Source: JBDHUJ01 sp039809105
GTDB lineage: Bacteria; Patescibacteriota; Saccharimonadia; Saccharimonadales; UBA4665
Length of the DNA stretch: 29,606 nucleotides
Direction: 5' to 3'
NCBI GenBank assembly: GCA_039809105.1
Contig: JBDHUJ010000022.1
Coordinates: 1-29,606 of the forward strand
Part shown: positions 1 to 7,447 of the stretch, in pieces
Numbering within the stretch: the first letter of the stretch is position 1
How the letters are laid out: every line of letters starts with the position of its first letter
The notes under the pieces: model-generated
What the model saw: only the letters and a program-made list of their open reading frames with translations
What the model was told of the DNA's origin: nothing
Database searches by the model: none
Position numbers and translations under genes: made by a program

Positions 1-46
1 CTAGCCAGCACTTTTTATTCCCAGGAATATCTGGTAGTTTTGACAT
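1..46 (-). CDS. 5' end of a minus-strand gene, cut by the window edge
   Basis: Only the first 15 codons are inside the window (M-S-K-L-P-D-I-P-G-N-K-K-C-W-L). The start is chosen because an ATG at 46-44 is preceded by a clean Shine-Dalgarno sequence, GAGGAG at 60-55 on the minus strand, with 8 bases between. A nearer ATG at 54-52 reads into a stop at the window edge after 17 codons, so it is less likely. The product cannot be named. It would be divergent from the exporter genes. Confidence is limited because only 15 codons are visible. Confidence 0.45.
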   Translation of the reverse strand, partial: MSKLPDIPGNKKCWL

Positions 47-47
47 T

Positions 48-102
48 GGAACATCTCCTCTGTACTTGTTAGGTTTGCACTTACAAGTTTACGGGATGTT
101 CC
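48..102. promoter_or_regulatory. Nested stem-loop over the minus-strand start region
   Basis: GGAACATC (48-55) and GATGTTCC (95-102) are perfect inverted repeats. A second pair, ACTTGT (64-69) and ACAAGT (83-88), nests inside. On the minus strand this would be the 5' leader of the gene starting at 46, and the outer stem would cover the spacer between its Shine-Dalgarno sequence and its ATG. Translational control is an inference. The inverted repeat itself is directly visible. Confidence 0.4.
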
Positions 103-117
103 GTTTTAGTTTAGTGA

Positions 118-498
118 ACCCCTATCAATGCACAATGGGTCGCGGTGGCCGGCAACGTCGATAGCTACGAGGTTACAGATAATCGTGTAGGTATCATGGT
201 CGGTGGCCAACTTTCCGTCAAGGACGGTCCCATCGGCGCTGTGTGGACGCTCGTGGGCGGCGGCACCAGCTTCAAGATGTCACCGAACAGGATTGCCGTT
301 TATAACGGCAGCCAGCTGGCTGTCAAGGAAGGCCCTATCGGGGCTACCTGGACTGTCGTAACTGGCCAGGTCGACGCCTACGCGGTCACCGATAGTCGGC
401 TCGCAATTCTGGTCGGTGGCCAGGTCTCCGTCAAGGACGGTGCGCTCAATGCCGTGTGGACACTCGTCGGTGGCGGTGTTTCTGTCGGCTTGAGCTGA
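118..498 (+). pseudogene. Fragment of a beta-propeller/tectonin-like repeat protein
   Basis: The frame is open from just after a TGA (115-117) to TGA 496-498 and encodes about three and a half copies of a roughly 36-residue repeat. Each copy has a Trp-containing strand, a segment such as VTDNRVGIMVGGQ, and a VKDGPIG or VKEGPIG turn. Copies one and three are also alike at DNA level, so the period looks like two repeats. Repeats of this kind occur in tectonin or tachylectin-like propellers of secreted bacterial proteins. The only in-frame start is GTG 145, with no ribosome binding site, and it begins inside a repeat. There is no signal peptide, and the last repeat is cut short. I therefore read it as the leftover 3' part of a larger gene. 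A short expressed ORF is the alternative. Confidence 0.5.
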
Positions 499-516
499 CC
501 TGTTTTTGTACTAAGG

Positions 517-599
517 GATAAATAGCGGCCGGGCAGGCTTGAGACTACACGAAACCACGTGTACGTAACTCGTCTGCTCGGCCGCCCATCCCATTTATC
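517..599. other. Long interrupted stem-loop upstream of the exporter promoter
   Basis: Paired blocks are GATAAAT (517-523) with ATTTATC (593-599), CGGCCG (526-531) with CGGCCG (579-584), and GCAG (533-536) with CTGC (574-577). A separate hairpin sits at the top: TACACG (546-551) with CGTGTA (558-563). The bulge is asymmetric, 2 bases on the left and 8 on the right. There is no T-run after it in either direction, so it is not a standard terminator. It fills most of the gap between the propeller fragment and the exporter operon. Confidence 0.5.
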
Positions 600-626
600 G
601 ACTTCACGGCCTGTTTCCTCTATAAT
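598..626 (+). promoter_or_regulatory. Promoter of the wzm-wzt operon
   Basis: The -10 is a perfect TATAAT at 621-626. The -35 candidate is TCGACT at 598-603 (4 of 6 consensus bases), with an exact 17-base spacer. The start codons GTG 637 and ATG 640 lie only 10-13 bases after the -10, so transcription should begin about 4-8 bases before the start codon and leave no room for a ribosome binding site. Confidence 0.65.
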
Positions 627-639
627 AACGTAGAACGTG

Positions 640-1449
640 ATGAACCGAGTACAGGCAATTTTCTCTAAGCAGAACCGGGCTTTGCTGTCCGAGCTCGTGC
701 GCACCGACTTCAAGCTACGCTACCAGGGCTCCGTCCTGGGCTACGCCTGGTCGCTTTTGCGGCCGTTGCTGCTGTTCGTCATCCTCTATATCGTATTTGT
801 AAAGTTTTTGAAGCTCGGAACCGAAATCCCGCATTTCCCGGTCTACCTGCTGCTCGGTATAGTGGTATGGAACTTCTTTACCGAGATGACGGTGCAGAGT
901 CTGGGCTCTATAGTCGGACGGGGCGATCTTATCCGCAAAATCCGTATTCCTCGCTGGATAATCGTATTCAGCAGCAGCATATCGGCGCTCATAAACCTTG
1001 GTCTCAACCTGGTTGTCGTCGCGGTATTTATGGCAATCAACAAAGTGGATTTATACGAAACGCTTGTCTTTGTGCCACTACTGCTCGTAGAGGTCTACCT
1101 GTTTGCGCTCGGTATCTCGTTGTTTTTGGCGGCTGCGTTCGTGAAGTTCCGGGACATCGGCTATATATGGGAAGTGGTGCTGCAGGCCGGTTTTTACCTG
1201 ACCCCCATCCTTTATCCGCTCTCAAAAATCACTAACGTTACTTTACAAAAACTGATTTTCATGAACCCCATGGCCCAGGCTATCCAAGATATCCGGTACT
1301 GTGCGGTCACACACGAAACGGTAACCATATGGAAGGTTTTTGACGGTGGTTGGTATGCGCTCATCCCCTTCGCAATAGTGGGTGTGGTGTTACTGGGCGG
1401 GTTAGCGTACTTTAAGAGCCAGGCAAATAGCTTCGCGGAGAACATCTAA
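640..1449 (+). CDS. wzm: ABC-2 type polysaccharide export permease (Wzm family)
   Basis: Membrane half of an ABC exporter that moves a lipid-linked polysaccharide across the cytoplasmic membrane. It has 269 residues from ATG 640, or 270 from GTG 637. That is the usual length for Wzm/TagG-type permeases. The N-terminal segment FKLRYQGSVLGYAWSLLRP is typical of the family. About six hydrophobic segments follow, including ones near residues 30-50, 65-85, 105-130, 140-165, 175-190 and 232-252. The stop TAA (1447-1449) shares a base with the ATG of the next gene, so permease and ATPase are translationally coupled. A strong -10 sits directly upstream and no Shine-Dalgarno sequence is visible. Family assignment is firm. 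The exported polymer is inferred from the neighbouring rhamnose and glycosyltransferase genes. Confidence 0.93.
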   Translation: MNRVQAIFSKQNRALLSELVRTDFKLRYQGSVLGYAWSLLRPLLLFVILYIVFVKFLKLGTEIPHFPVYLLLGIVVWNFFTEMTVQSLGSIVGRGDLIRKIRIPRWIIVFSSSISALINLGLNLVVVAVFMAINKVDLYETLVFVPLLLVEVYLFALGISLFLAAAFVKFRDIGYIWEVVLQAGFYLTPILYPLSKITNVTLQKLIFMNPMAQAIQDIRYCAVTHETVTIWKVFDGGWYALIPFAIVGVVLLGGLAYFKSQANSFAENI

Positions 1450-2633
1450 TGACAGATGATATTGCAATCAAAGTAGAGCACGTCAGCAAAACCTTCAAAC
1501 TTCCACACGAAAAACAAAGTTCCATAAAGGGCGCGCTCATCGGTCTGGTGCGGGGCGGCAAGCGTACGTACGAGCGGCAAGAGGTGCTGAAAGATGTGTC
1601 GTTTGAGATTAAAAAAGGCGAGTTCTTCGGCATTGTCGGTCGTAACGGCTCGGGCAAAAGCACGCTGCTGAAGATGCTCGCAGGCATATATACGCCCTCC
1701 AAAGGCCATGTGCAGGTTAATGGCAAGCTGACGCCGTTCATCGAACTGGGCGTCGGCTTTAATCCAGAGCTGACGGGCCGAGAAAACGTCTATCTCAACG
1801 GCGCCTTGCTTGGTTTTAGCAGGGGTGAAATGGATGAAATGTACGAAGGCATCGTAAGTTTTTCTGAGCTCGAGAGGTTCATGGATCAGAAGCTCAAAAA
1901 CTATAGTTCCGGCATGCAGGTTCGACTCGCCTTCTCTATAGCCATTCGCGCCAAGAGTGAGATATTACTGGTTGACGAAGTGCTGGCGGTTGGGGATAGT
2001 GCATTCCAGAAGAAATGCTATGAGGTATTCATAAAACTCAAGCGCGAAGGCAGGACGATAGTTTTCGTGACCCACGACATGACTGCGGTGGAGCGTTTCT
2101 GCGACAAAGTTCTCGTGCTGAATAAGAGCGAAGCGGTAGGCGTGTTTTCTCCGAGCGAAGCTGGGGCGATATACGACAAGCTTAATGCAACGGAAGATGT
2201 CTCGGAGACGACAACTTTTGAATCTCGTTGGGGCACGGGTGAAGTCAAGGTTGAAAAGGTAGAACTTTTATCAGAGGGAAAGCCGATTGGTCAAAAACAT
2301 ACGCTGCAAACTGGGAAGGGTTTGGACGTCAAGGTAACTCTCCGCGCCGAAAAGACAACCGACGTTATTATAGGCATGTCATTTGTAGATACATACGGTG
2401 TTAACATTGCTGGACCGAATAGCAGCGGGGTTAATCTAAGCTCTAATCGACCCGTTACATTCTCTGTTGAGCGTCTTCCGCTACTGTCTGGCGACTATAG
2501 TTTGACAATCGTAGTCTTTGACACCGAGCTACTGAGCGAGTACGACCACCTGGAAAAAACCCTTAACTTTACGGTTAGGCCTGACGACCGTAAGCAGTTC
2601 GGGAAGATTAGCATGTTCGGAGAATGGAAATGA
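1449..2633 (+). CDS. wzt: Polysaccharide ABC transporter ATP-binding protein with C-terminal carbohydrate-binding domain
   Basis: ATPase subunit of the exporter, 394 residues. It has a Walker A motif GRNGSGKST (64-72), an ABC signature around YSSGMQ (152-157), a Walker B ILLVDE (172-177) and an H-loop His 209. After about residue 250 there is a beta-rich domain of about 140 residues. This is the long Wzt form seen in E. coli O8/O9a-type systems, where that domain binds the modified non-reducing end of the finished chain. Short TagH-type ATPases lack it. The gene overlaps wzm by one base and overlaps the following methyltransferase at ATGA. The long form predicts that export depends on a terminal modification, and a methyltransferase is the very next gene. 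Confidence 0.93.
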   Translation: MTDDIAIKVEHVSKTFKLPHEKQSSIKGALIGLVRGGKRTYERQEVLKDVSFEIKKGEFFGIVGRNGSGKSTLLKMLAGIYTPSKGHVQVNGKLTPFIELGVGFNPELTGRENVYLNGALLGFSRGEMDEMYEGIVSFSELERFMDQKLKNYSSGMQVRLAFSIAIRAKSEILLVDEVLAVGDSAFQKKCYEVFIKLKREGRTIVFVTHDMTAVERFCDKVLVLNKSEAVGVFSPSEAGAIYDKLNATEDVSETTTFESRWGTGEVKVEKVELLSEGKPIGQKHTLQTGKGLDVKVTLRAEKTTDVIIGMSFVDTYGVNIAGPNSSGVNLSSNRPVTFSVERLPLLSGDYSLTIVVFDTELLSEYDHLEKTLNFTVRPDDRKQFGKISMFGEWK

Positions 2634-3634
2634 AGCAACAAAAAGACAGCAAGACCGCCTTGCTGGCATTGCCATTTGACCAATATAGTCGCCAAAAGTT
2701 AGTACAACAGATTATTGACAAGTCTATTCGGGGTCGCACTAAGAAACTAAGCATAATTGACCTCGGTGGGCACAAAGGGCATACCAAAGACTTCTTTCCG
2801 AACGATGAAATAACAATTCTGGACGTTTTTGATGAATCGTACCCAGGCTACATAAAGGGCGATGCGACCGATATGAAATTCGACGATGGTACATTCGACG
2901 TAGCGGTTAGCTTCGATACCTATGAGCACATCCCCAAGCAAAATCGCAGAGACTTTATGTCCGAAGCGGCTCGTATCACGCGCAGATGTTTTATCGTCGC
3001 GGCACCCTTCAATACCCAGAGACATACCACGCTTGCCGCAGAGAAACTGGCAAACGAGCTGTACCTTGCAAATAAATCAGTAGAGCACCCCTGGTTGAAG
3101 GAACATATCGAGTACGGCACGCCCGACATAAAGGAAACGGATGTACTGCTGGAGAAGCTGGGGCTATCGTATGTCCGGATTCCTACGAATAGCATTGATC
3201 TTTGGTTGCTGACACAGGGTCTTATGTTCAACGCGGCAACCTTCGACTGGGACGTGAAAGAAGTTGTTGATGCCAATACATTCTACAACACGCACATACA
3301 GTATCTCGACCAACGTGCCAGCGATAGCTATCGCCAAGTCTATATTGTTAGTCGTGACGCCAAAAATATAGAGGACATTAAGAAGCACTTGCCGTCGATG
3401 TCTTCTGGCAACGCGCAAAAAGATGCTACAATCCTGCTTGAATACCTAAGTGTCATTAATAAAGCGTATGGTGCAATGCTGACTCGGCTTCATGAAGACG
3501 TCTCATATCTTCAGGAGAGAGAGAAGCACCTTCTGGAAGAGTATGAGAAATTAGCGTACATGCACGAGAGCGACAAGCCAGAAGCACTCAGCTCAAGACT
3601 AAGAAACAAGCTACGACACAAAAAACCTAGCTAG
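2630..3634 (+). CDS. SAM-dependent methyltransferase with C-terminal coiled coil
   Basis: Class I methyltransferase, 334 residues from ATG 2630. This start is preferred over ATG 2624 because GGAG (2619-2622) lies 7 bases before it and it forms an ATGA overlap with the wzt stop. Motif I is IIDLGGHKG (42-50), acidic Asp 65 ends the second strand, and the post-motif region is FDVAVSFDTYEHIP (89-102). The last 70 residues are strongly helical with a heptad-like stretch (LTRLHEDVSYLQEREKHLL) and a basic tail. Sitting directly after the long-form wzt, it is a candidate chain-capping methyltransferase, comparable in logic to WbdD, although no kinase domain is present. The substrate is not shown by sequence. 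It ends in an 8-base convergent overlap with the next gene. Confidence 0.8.
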   Translation: MKQQKDSKTALLALPFDQYSRQKLVQQIIDKSIRGRTKKLSIIDLGGHKGHTKDFFPNDEITILDVFDESYPGYIKGDATDMKFDDGTFDVAVSFDTYEHIPKQNRRDFMSEAARITRRCFIVAAPFNTQRHTTLAAEKLANELYLANKSVEHPWLKEHIEYGTPDIKETDVLLEKLGLSYVRIPTNSIDLWLLTQGLMFNAATFDWDVKEVVDANTFYNTHIQYLDQRASDSYRQVYIVSRDAKNIEDIKKHLPSMSSGNAQKDATILLEYLSVINKAYGAMLTRLHEDVSYLQEREKHLLEEYEKLAYMHESDKPEALSSRLRNKLRHKKPS

Positions 3635-4568
3635 GGAGCGCGCCTCTTTTGGTTCTCACAAAACGTTTCATGAACTCCAAGTTAGATTTATCACGATTCT
3701 TAATGTAGAGCAAAATAGAGTTCGAACACACTATCAGTACTACCAAAGGATAGCTTAAGGGTTTGTGTTTCTTGAAAAAAGTCTTCATGCTGACATGGAA
3801 GGTTACTGCCTTGTCGAGACTTTGCCACTTTGCAAACGATACACCGCCTTCGTGTTCTACGAGGGCGTCTTTGCAAAACAACAGTTTATAGCCATGTTTG
3901 CGTGCCCGATAGCACCACTCCACGTCTTCATACCAGATGGCGAAGTCTTCGTCGAGCAAGCCGATGTCCTCCAGGACTTCTTTTGGCGTCAGAAGACATG
4001 CTCCCGGTATTTGAGCTACCGGACGGTCTTGAGTAAGATTAGTTTCTTCGTAGAACGTCCCGACAAGCCAAGGATGTTTTAAGGAGTGGGGGCGTAGGCT
4101 TGTGGAGAAGAGAAGTATTGATATCCATGAAGGCGCCTTAAGGTAATACCCACTTGTTGCGGATTTGCCCGCTCCGTCCAGCATTGCTGGGCCGGTAGCA
4201 CCTATTGACTTGTCATCTTGAAGTTTACGCAAAAGAATCCCGATTGCCTCAGGTCGTACGAGGGCATCGGGGTTTAGTAAGAGGATGTGGCTGCTATTGT
4301 GCTTTAACAGAAACAGCGTACCTTTGTTGACGGCGGCCGCAAAGCCTTGATTGGTCTCATTTGCAATCACATGTGCTCCTGCCTTACGGGCTACTGCACC
4401 GGAGTCGTCAGACGAGTTATTGTCTACTACGACGACTTGCCCAGAAAAACCGCCTGACTTTAGCGATGCTTGAGCAGATTTAATGCAATTTGATAATTCT
4501 TGCGCCGAGTTATAGCTGACAATGACTATGCCGATGTGGGGTATTACTGTTTCCATAGGCGCTTCCAA
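3627..4568 (-). CDS. GT2 family glycosyltransferase (rhamnosyltransferase-like)
   Basis: Soluble GT-A fold enzyme, 313 residues, likely adding a sugar to a lipid-linked glycan at the inner face of the membrane. Visible motifs are GIVIVSYNSAQEL at the N-terminus, VVVDNNSSDDS, the DXD-like LNPDA, and the acceptor-side EDVEWCYRARKHGY. A second in-frame Met lies four residues in (ATG 4556). The gene starts 13 or 25 bases inside the end of the upstream tandem glycosyltransferase, so it is the last gene of the minus-strand operon. It has a hydrophobic stretch near residues 274-288. The WcaA/RfbN-like pattern fits rhamnosyltransferases, but donor specificity cannot be read from sequence. Confidence 0.85.
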   Translation of the reverse strand: MEAPMETVIPHIGIVIVSYNSAQELSNCIKSAQASLKSGGFSGQVVVVDNNSSDDSGAVARKAGAHVIANETNQGFAAAVNKGTLFLLKHNSSHILLLNPDALVRPEAIGILLRKLQDDKSIGATGPAMLDGAGKSATSGYYLKAPSWISILLFSTSLRPHSLKHPWLVGTFYEETNLTQDRPVAQIPGACLLTPKEVLEDIGLLDEDFAIWYEDVEWCYRARKHGYKLLFCKDALVEHEGGVSFAKWQSLDKAVTFHVSMKTFFKKHKPLSYPLVVLIVCSNSILLYIKNRDKSNLEFMKRFVRTKRGALPS

Positions 4569-6406
4569 TTCAACTTTATCTTTTCTGTAATCATAGTAAA
4601 GTCTCCCTTCTTAGCAAGCCTACCAAGTCCGAGGGTCTTATTTAGTATCACTGAATGCTCGCTTAATCTATCGAGTTGGGATACGCCATTATAACGGATG
4701 TCACGTAACATCTGCATGGGTGTCCTTTGCTTCCAGAAATCCACAACTCCATGCACAAAGTCGATGCAGATGTACCTGAAAGAGAATAATCTGGGGTGGA
4801 GTTGTTTTATGAGTGACTTTGTATCGTGAAGTCTCGCTTGGGCAACACTGTCGCGACTTGCAACTGCGTGGCGACGATAAAGAAGCAGAGGCTCCTCTAC
4901 GTAGCGGAATCTTGCTCCTTGCTCAGCAAGGGACAAGTACAACTCCCAGTCTTCGAATCCATACACCATAGCCTGTTTGTAGCCTCCGGCTTTCTCCAGT
5001 GCAGCCCGGCGCATAAGGGCACTATTGTTTATGTAGTTTCCTTTCCTAAGCGAGCGACGGCTAAAAGGACGTGACCAAAATATCCCTGATTCGTTGCCGA
5101 TGAATTCCATTGCGCTGTATGCGACTTCGGAGTTTGTCATTCGGGCGTCATGGTACAATCTCTCGAGCAGGTCTGGCTGCATAATATCATCCGCATCAAG
5201 ATAGATAATCCAGTCGCCTTTCGCATGCTCCAGCCCAACATTCTTTGTCTTTATGAGTCCTTTATTTTCCTGGTCTATGACAGTCACCCTGTCTTGAAAG
5301 TGCCGAATTGCCTCAAGACTGTTGTCTGTCGAGCCGTCGTTTATGACAATTATTTCGTAGGCTCGCAGAGTCTGGTTAAGAGCTGATTCAATAGCTTCAG
5401 GTACGTAAGAAGCGTAGTTGTAGCAAGGTATGACTACGCTTATCCGTTCGGTTTGTTCGGTGAGTAGTGTGTTGGAGTAGCTTGCCCCCAATCGTTGTAT
5501 TGCGCGCCTCTTTGCGAGCGTTGGAAAAAAGTGCAGCCAGTTCCACATGCCTGCCTTCAGGAGATTCTTCTCTTCTATGCGGTTTTTGGCGCCGTATCGG
5601 CAGACACTAGCAAGGGCATGAAACCACTCTTTCGTGTATGCTCGAAGGAAAGCTGTCATGTAGTTATGGTCGTAGTTTTTGGCCGCGAACATAAAACGAT
5701 TGCGATGCATGTGGTAGAGATAAAAGTCCGGCTTCGATTTTGTGCTTTGGGCAATTTTATGCCATGTGTGGACAGCTGGGTTATAGATGATTTGGAAACC
5801 ACCCCGCTTATATCTCGCGAACAGGTCGGTCTCTTCGTAGTATGCAAAAAAGGTATCATCAAAGTAGCCCAGTTTATCTATGACATCCCGCTTAATGAGA
5901 ACGCCCGAACCGGATATCGAGTCGACTGAAAGTTCCGCGTCGCCATAGTCTAACGTACGTGTGTGGCCAGTAATCAGATTGATGACTTGGTAGCTATAGA
6001 ATGGGTTATGAGTCGAGAAGGCGCTATGGCCTTTGTGCGCGTCCCATTGGTAAGCCCTCCCGCCAACGGCGGCTGCCTTGGGATGCCTTCCGAATGAGCC
6101 GAGCGCCTCTTCGGTCCATGAAGGGCTTATGACGGCATCATTGTTGATAAGTGCGATGAATTCCCCATGGGCTGCCTTTAGGGCTGCGATTTGTCCGCCG
6201 GTGAAGCCTGTGTTGACGGGCAGGTCAATAAATGTAATGTCTTCAATTTGTCCTAATGCATCTTTCTGGTCACGTGGTGACCCGTTGTCGACCACTATGA
6301 TTTCAAATTCGTGAACAGTCTGTTTGCGAATAGACTCCAGACAAGAAAGTGTGTCGGTGAGACCATTCCAATTCAGCACAACAAAACTGACCAGACATCG
6401 ATGCAT
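4544..6406 (-). CDS. Tandem two-domain GT2 glycosyltransferase
   Basis: About 620 residues with two complete GT2 domains. Domain 1 (about 1-300) has VSFVVLNWNGLTDT, VVDNGSP, the DXD-like NNDAV and YYEETDLFARY. Domain 2 (about 320-590) restarts with SVVIPCYNYASYVPEAIESA, VINDGSTDNS, the DXD motif LDADD and FEDWELYL. Such double enzymes can add two different sugars or act alternately, as in rhamnan and capsule synthases. ATG 6406 is chosen; it overlaps the TGA of the preceding gene (TGATG). GTG 6409 is an alternative one codon longer. It is flanked by single-domain GT2 genes on both sides in the same operon. Confidence 0.88.
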   Translation of the reverse strand: MHRCLVSFVVLNWNGLTDTLSCLESIRKQTVHEFEIIVVDNGSPRDQKDALGQIEDITFIDLPVNTGFTGGQIAALKAAHGEFIALINNDAVISPSWTEEALGSFGRHPKAAAVGGRAYQWDAHKGHSAFSTHNPFYSYQVINLITGHTRTLDYGDAELSVDSISGSGVLIKRDVIDKLGYFDDTFFAYYEETDLFARYKRGGFQIIYNPAVHTWHKIAQSTKSKPDFYLYHMHRNRFMFAAKNYDHNYMTAFLRAYTKEWFHALASVCRYGAKNRIEEKNLLKAGMWNWLHFFPTLAKRRAIQRLGASYSNTLLTEQTERISVVIPCYNYASYVPEAIESALNQTLRAYEIIVINDGSTDNSLEAIRHFQDRVTVIDQENKGLIKTKNVGLEHAKGDWIIYLDADDIMQPDLLERLYHDARMTNSEVAYSAMEFIGNESGIFWSRPFSRRSLRKGNYINNSALMRRAALEKAGGYKQAMVYGFEDWELYLSLAEQGARFRYVEEPLLLYRRHAVASRDSVAQARLHDTKSLIKQLHPRLFSFRYICIDFVHGVVDFWKQRTPMQMLRDIRYNGVSQLDRLSEHSVILNKTLGLGRLAKKGDFTMITEKIKLNWKRLWKQ

Positions 6407-7425
6407 CACCTTAATTTTAACAGACTTGAGAGCTTTTTCAGAGGATTGCTCAGAGGTGGGTTAGATGCAATCAGAAAATCCATGAATTCTTCTGCGCTGA
6501 GTGTCTGTTTCGAAAGATTACGTATACGGTCTGCCCGAAAACGCGGCAATGTGAGTAGGCCTACCCCCACCCCCCAAACATAGGGCAGGAAATTGGCGCG
6601 TTGGTTTCTGAGGAGGAACTCAAGGTTCGCGAGGTGGCTCTTTATAATCTTGCGTTTTTTCTGGCGGAATACTTCGCGCGAAACATTTTTATACACGAGC
6701 CATATGAGGTTTCGCGCCCCCCAGTACATTTTCTTGTGAGAGACGCGGTTGCCTGTCGCTGAGCCTATATGGTAGAGCATTGCAGAGGGGACAAAATCAA
6801 AACGATACCCACGTAGACGACATCGCAAGTCAAGGTCCACATCTTCGACGTAGGCGAAAAACCGACCGTCAAAGTAGTCGCCGTTTTTAAGCCGCGTTGT
6901 TGTAAGCATGCTCGTGCGGTAGATTGCTCCGGCGGCGTTCGGCCCGATGGCTGGAATATCAAGCCGTGGCGTCGTTTGTCCCAGCGCCCTTTGGTTAGGT
7001 ATAAAGCCTTCCTCCAGATATATACCACTACTATCGTATTTGGATGTATCGTCTAGTTGCATAGTGGCGCCCTGAGCAAACCCGGCTTGAGGATTCTTTT
7101 CCATGTGTGTTACCAAGCTCTTCAACCAGCTCTTGTCTGCCACGGTATCGTTGTTAAGGGCTATGATGTAGGTAGCATTGTTTTGAACCGATAAATTGAT
7201 GCCTTGGTTTATCGCTTTTGCGAACCCAAGATTCTTATTATTCTGGATAAGATTGAGCCGTTTATTATCCTTGAGCCAACGCTGCGAACCGTCGCTTGAC
7301 CCATTGTCAACAACGACGATGTCGAAGTCTGTATAGGTCTGGTCTTCGAGCGACTCTAGGCAGCGCTTTGTTAGTGCAAGCCCATTCCAGTTCAAGATTA
7401 CAATACTAACCAAGGCAGGCGACAT
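6406..7425 (-). CDS. GT2 family glycosyltransferase
   Basis: 339-residue GT-A enzyme with VSIVILNWNGLALTKRCLES, VVVDNGSSDGS, the DXD-like ALNNDT and the acidic VEDVDLDLRCRLRGY motif. This places it near the RfbF/WcaE-like rhamnosyltransferases that share the ILNWN signature. It starts 22 bases after the large secreted-protein gene, whose stop codon overlaps a TACAAT that could be an internal -10 box for the three glycosyltransferase genes. Its TGA overlaps the ATG of the tandem enzyme. The basic C-terminal 100 residues may be a membrane-contacting region. The product sugar is unknown. Confidence 0.85.
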   Translation of the reverse strand: MSPALVSIVILNWNGLALTKRCLESLEDQTYTDFDIVVVDNGSSDGSQRWLKDNKRLNLIQNNKNLGFAKAINQGINLSVQNNATYIIALNNDTVADKSWLKSLVTHMEKNPQAGFAQGATMQLDDTSKYDSSGIYLEEGFIPNQRALGQTTPRLDIPAIGPNAAGAIYRTSMLTTTRLKNGDYFDGRFFAYVEDVDLDLRCRLRGYRFDFVPSAMLYHIGSATGNRVSHKKMYWGARNLIWLVYKNVSREVFRQKKRKIIKSHLANLEFLLRNQRANFLPYVWGVGVGLLTLPRFRADRIRNLSKQTLSAEEFMDFLIASNPPLSNPLKKLSSLLKLR

Positions 7426-7447
7426 ACTACTATGGTATCATTGACGG

